DNA of 8,394 bases from NCBI GenBank assembly GCA_003661185.1, contig QMVQ01000061.1:1-8394 (forward strand), given 5' to 3'. A model generated the notes under the pieces. That model worked only from the letters and a program-made list of their open reading frames with translations, ran no database searches and had not been told where the DNA came from. Positions 6,603 through 8,394 of the stretch are shown piece after piece. Both the position numbers and the translations under genes were made by a program. Each line of letters starts with the position of its first letter. Within the stretch, counting starts at the first letter, position 1. Origin of the DNA: Candidatus Alkanophagales archaeon. Its GTDB lineage: Archaea > Halobacteriota > Syntropharchaeia > Alkanophagales > B39-G2.

Positions 6603-6612
6603 GTGTTGCAAA

Positions 6613-7173
6613 ATGGCACGGGGAGCGGTCTATAGAGTGTCGTTTAGGCGGAGAAGAGAAGGAAAAACGAATTACCGGAAACGGTTAAGGCTCTTGCTCA
6701 GCGGCAAGCCGAGGGTGGTGGTCCGGAAGAGCAATCGCCAAATAAGAGTGCAGCTTGTCGTTCCTGACGCCAAAGGCGACCACACGCTCATCTCCGCGAT
6801 CTCTTCAGAGCTGAAGAAGTATGGTTACGACGGCTATGCAGGGAACACGCCGGCAGCTTACCTCACAGGGCTGCTGCTCGGCGTCAGGGCGTTGAATGCC
6901 GGTTATGCCGAAGGAGTCTTGGACATCGGCTTGCACACGCCGTCCCGGGGCTCCAAGGTCTTTGCAGCGTTAAAAGGCGCTATAGACGCGGGCATGGAAA
7001 TCCCGTGCAGCGAGGAGATTTTTCCCGATGATGCAAGGATACGAGGCGAGCATATCGCCGCATATAAAGACGATACGGCGATAGTTGAAAGTTTCGAGCG
7101 TGCGAGGCAGAAAATATTAGAAGAGCTGCGTGAGGACGCTACTAAAAAGGTGGCAGGGAATGGAGGAGCATGA
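6613..7173 (+). CDS. rpl18: Large-subunit ribosomal protein L18 (uL18)
   Basis: 5S rRNA-binding protein of the 50S central protuberance. The 186-residue archaeal form shows [24 protein letters not shown] (residues 19-42), the 5S-binding N-terminal region. [20 protein letters not shown] (75-94) and [24 protein letters not shown] (104-127) follow. The ATG is 10 bases after the L19e stop, with GGAGTGAG upstream. Its last 14 bases overlap the start of S5 in another frame, so the two are likely translated in a coupled way. Confidence 0.96.
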   Translation: MARGAVYRVSFRRRREGKTNYRKRLRLLLSGKPRVVVRKSNRQIRVQLVVPDAKGDHTLISAISSELKKYGYDGYAGNTPAAYLTGLLLGVRALNAGYAEGVLDIGLHTPSRGSKVFAALKGAIDAGMEIPCSEEIFPDDARIRGEHIAAYKDDTAIVESFERARQKILEELREDATKKVAGNGGA

Positions 7174-7768
7174 GTTAGAGGCGTGGGAGCCGAGAACGAG
7201 GCTCGGGAAGCTTGTGAAGGATGGTAAGATAAAAACGATCGAGGAGGCGCTTAAGTCGGAGTACCCTTTGAAGGAGATTGAAATTGTGGATTATCTGCTG
7301 CCAGACCTTGACGAAGAGGTTCTCGACATAAGTTTAGTGCAGCGGATGACGGATTCAGGGAGGCGGACGAAATTCCGAGTCTGCGTCGCTGTCGGCAATC
7401 GAGACGGTTATGTGGGCGTCGGGCTCGGCAAGGATAGCCTCGTGGGCGACAGCATCGTGAAAGCGGTCAGGAATGCGAAGCTAAATTTAATATACGTGGA
7501 GCGAGGCTGCGGCTCGTGGGAATGCACTTGCGGTGGGAAGCACTCCGTCCCGTTCACGGTTACAGGGCAGTCGGGAAGCGTCCGTGTCACGTTAAAGCCT
7601 GCGCCGAAAGGTTTGGGCATCGCCGCCGGGAAGACGCAGAAGAAAGTTTTAGAACTTGCGGGTATACGCGACGTGTGGACATTTTCTATGGGCGAGACGA
7701 GAACGACGTTTAACACAGCAAAGGCGACGCTCGACGCCTTGAAGAAGACGACGCTGATGCGGGTTTAG
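7160..7768 (+). CDS. rps5: Small-subunit ribosomal protein S5 (uS5)
   Basis: 30S subunit protein at the mRNA entrance and decoding side, acting in translational fidelity. From the ATG at 7160 it has 202 residues: [18 protein letters not shown] (7-24), typical of archaeal S5 N-termini. The RNA-binding domain has [21 protein letters not shown] (66-86), and the archaeal/eukaryotic [16 protein letters not shown] lies at 117-132. The second domain is [19 protein letters not shown] (139-157). This start fits the family and has AAGGTGG (7147-7153) and AGGGA upstream. A GTG at 7130 in the same frame would add ten residues unlike the family. The first 14 bases lie inside the L18 gene. Confidence 0.96.
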   Translation: MEEHELEAWEPRTRLGKLVKDGKIKTIEEALKSEYPLKEIEIVDYLLPDLDEEVLDISLVQRMTDSGRRTKFRVCVAVGNRDGYVGVGLGKDSLVGDSIVKAVRNAKLNLIYVERGCGSWECTCGGKHSVPFTVTGQSGSVRVTLKPAPKGLGIAAGKTQKKVLELAGIRDVWTFSMGETRTTFNTAKATLDALKKTTLMRV

Positions 7769-7797
7769 TTGTTGAGTGCAGGTAGTTGGTGAGTTTT

Positions 7798-8259
7798 ATG
7801 TATGCGGTTGTTAGGCTAAGAGGGACGGTGGGCGTCCGTGCCGACATAAAGGATACGTTGAAAATGCTCAGGTTACACAAGGTCAATCATTGCGTCCTCG
7901 TCGAGGAGAACGAGTATTACAAGGGCATGCTCCAAAAAGTCAAGGACTACGTGGCATGGGGGGAAATTTCGAAGGAGACGCTAAAGCAGCTCTTAGAACT
8001 GCGGGGGCGGCTTGACGGCGGGAAGCGGTTGACTGATGAATACGTGAAAGAGCACACGCCTTTCTCTTCCATAAAGGAGCTCGCATACGCCATCTACGAG
8101 GGGAAGCTGAAAATAAAGGACGTGCCGGGGCTGAAGCCCGTATTTAGGCTGCACCCCCCCAGAAAGGGGCATCGCGGCATAAAAAAGAGCTTTAAGGAGG
8201 GCGGCGAGCTCGGCTATCATGGGGAGAAAATAAACGAATTGTTGTATAAAATGAGATAG
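7798..8259 (+). CDS. rpl30: Large-subunit ribosomal protein L30 (uL30)
   Basis: 50S subunit protein. The 153-residue long archaeal form begins [26 protein letters not shown], a very typical family start, followed by NHCVLV (30-35) and [17 protein letters not shown] (41-57), with [11 protein letters not shown] near 117-127. The ATG at 7798 is chosen for this match and for GGTGA five bases before it; in-frame TTG (7786) and GTG (7789) codons are possible but less likely. It lies 29 bases after S5 and is the last gene of the operon visible here. The expected next gene, L15, is not found in the remaining 135 bases. Confidence 0.95.
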   Translation: MYAVVRLRGTVGVRADIKDTLKMLRLHKVNHCVLVEENEYYKGMLQKVKDYVAWGEISKETLKQLLELRGRLDGGKRLTDEYVKEHTPFSSIKELAYAIYEGKLKIKDVPGLKPVFRLHPPRKGHRGIKKSFKEGGELGYHGEKINELLYKMR

Positions 8260-8277
8260 TTTGAGGGTTTGAGACGA

Positions 8278-8294
8278 GCTGTTTTCAAAGCAGC
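8278..8294 (+). terminator. Small hairpin after L30, possible terminator
   Basis: GCTGTTT (8278-8284) pairs with AAGCAGC (8288-8294) around the loop TCA: seven pairs, one of them G-U. A TTTT follows at 8298-8301. It lies 19 bases after the L30 stop. The stem is short, and archaea mostly end transcripts at T-rich runs, so a terminator role is tentative. Confidence 0.3.
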
Positions 8295-8392
8295 CAGTTT
8301 TGACACCGCTTAGCAATCATGAGAAGCCGAAAGATTTTTAGCCACAGCCTCTTTTCTAGCAGCTGCTCGGCAGTCGCCCAGCCCACATCCTG
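8285..8392 (-). CDS. Possible partial gene end on the minus strand at the right edge
   Basis: A minus-strand frame enters from the window edge and ends at TGA (8287-8285), giving 35 visible residues. It includes DVGWATAEQLLEKR, which resembles the VG-x-ATAE-x-L helix-hairpin-helix seen in DNA-repair proteins such as RadA. The likeness is short and the rest (rich in Leu, Arg and Trp) is not convincing. A second minus-strand frame ending at TAA (8312-8310) and an open plus-strand frame from ATG 8319 compete. If real, the gene converges on L30. Low confidence. Confidence 0.2.
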   Translation of the reverse strand, partial: QDVGWATAEQLLEKRLWLKIFRLLMIAKRCQNWLL

Positions 8393-8394
8393 CC

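Noticed and set aside
6147..6611. A minus-strand frame covering all of L19e
   Set aside because: L19e is unmistakable on the plus strand and the opposite frame resembles nothing.
1..8394. CRISPR array, tRNA or rRNA genes
   Set aside because: No regularly spaced repeats and no cloverleaf or rRNA-like sequence were seen; nearly all bases are coding.

Overview
This window looks like chromosomal DNA from a euryarchaeon. It carries archaeal-type ribosomal proteins (L3, an L4 with the archaeal C-terminus, the archaeal/eukaryotic-specific L19e, L18, S5 and a long L30). It has archaeal TATA-box promoters about 30 bases ahead of start codons, and an SCP-x/archaeal-type thiolase paired with an HMG-CoA-synthase-like/DUF35 protein. 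A lineage near the methane- or alkane-oxidising archaea would fit the gene content, but that is only a guess and no gene here fixes the taxon.

Layout: (1) Bases 1-224 hold a divergent promoter region. It seems to drive an unidentified gene leaving the left edge on the minus strand, and L3 on the plus strand. (2) L3 and L4 follow (225-2004, plus). (3) A convergent minus-strand operon (2037-4681) encodes an HMG-CoA-synthase-like protein fused to a DUF35 zinc-ribbon/OB domain, followed by a thiolase. (4) A 178-base divergent intergenic region (4682-4859) contains promoters for both directions, a tandem 12-base repeat and an inverted repeat. (5) A plus-strand operon (4860-8259) starts with a LarA-family nickel-pincer racemase gene and continues without a visible break into L19e, L18, S5 and L30. 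(6) The last 135 bases hold a small hairpin and no recognisable complete gene.

The gene order is the main surprise. In most archaea L3-L4 and L19e-L18-S5-L30 are the two ends of one long ribosomal block, with L23, L2, S19, L22, S3 and many others up to L6 and L32e between them. Here that whole middle is absent. Its place is taken by a thiolase module and a racemase gene, and the two ribosomal ends keep the same orientation. L15, usually soon after L30, is also not seen.

The second surprise is the fused HMG-CoA-synthase-like/DUF35 protein. By eye it has lost the catalytic Glu, Cys, His and Asn of its family while keeping the fold motifs and the zinc ribbon. Its partner thiolase keeps its catalytic residues. 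This suggests a thiolase complex in which the synthase-like part is a scaffold or acyl-CoA-handling subunit, or does different chemistry, rather than standard HMG-CoA synthesis for the mevalonate pathway.
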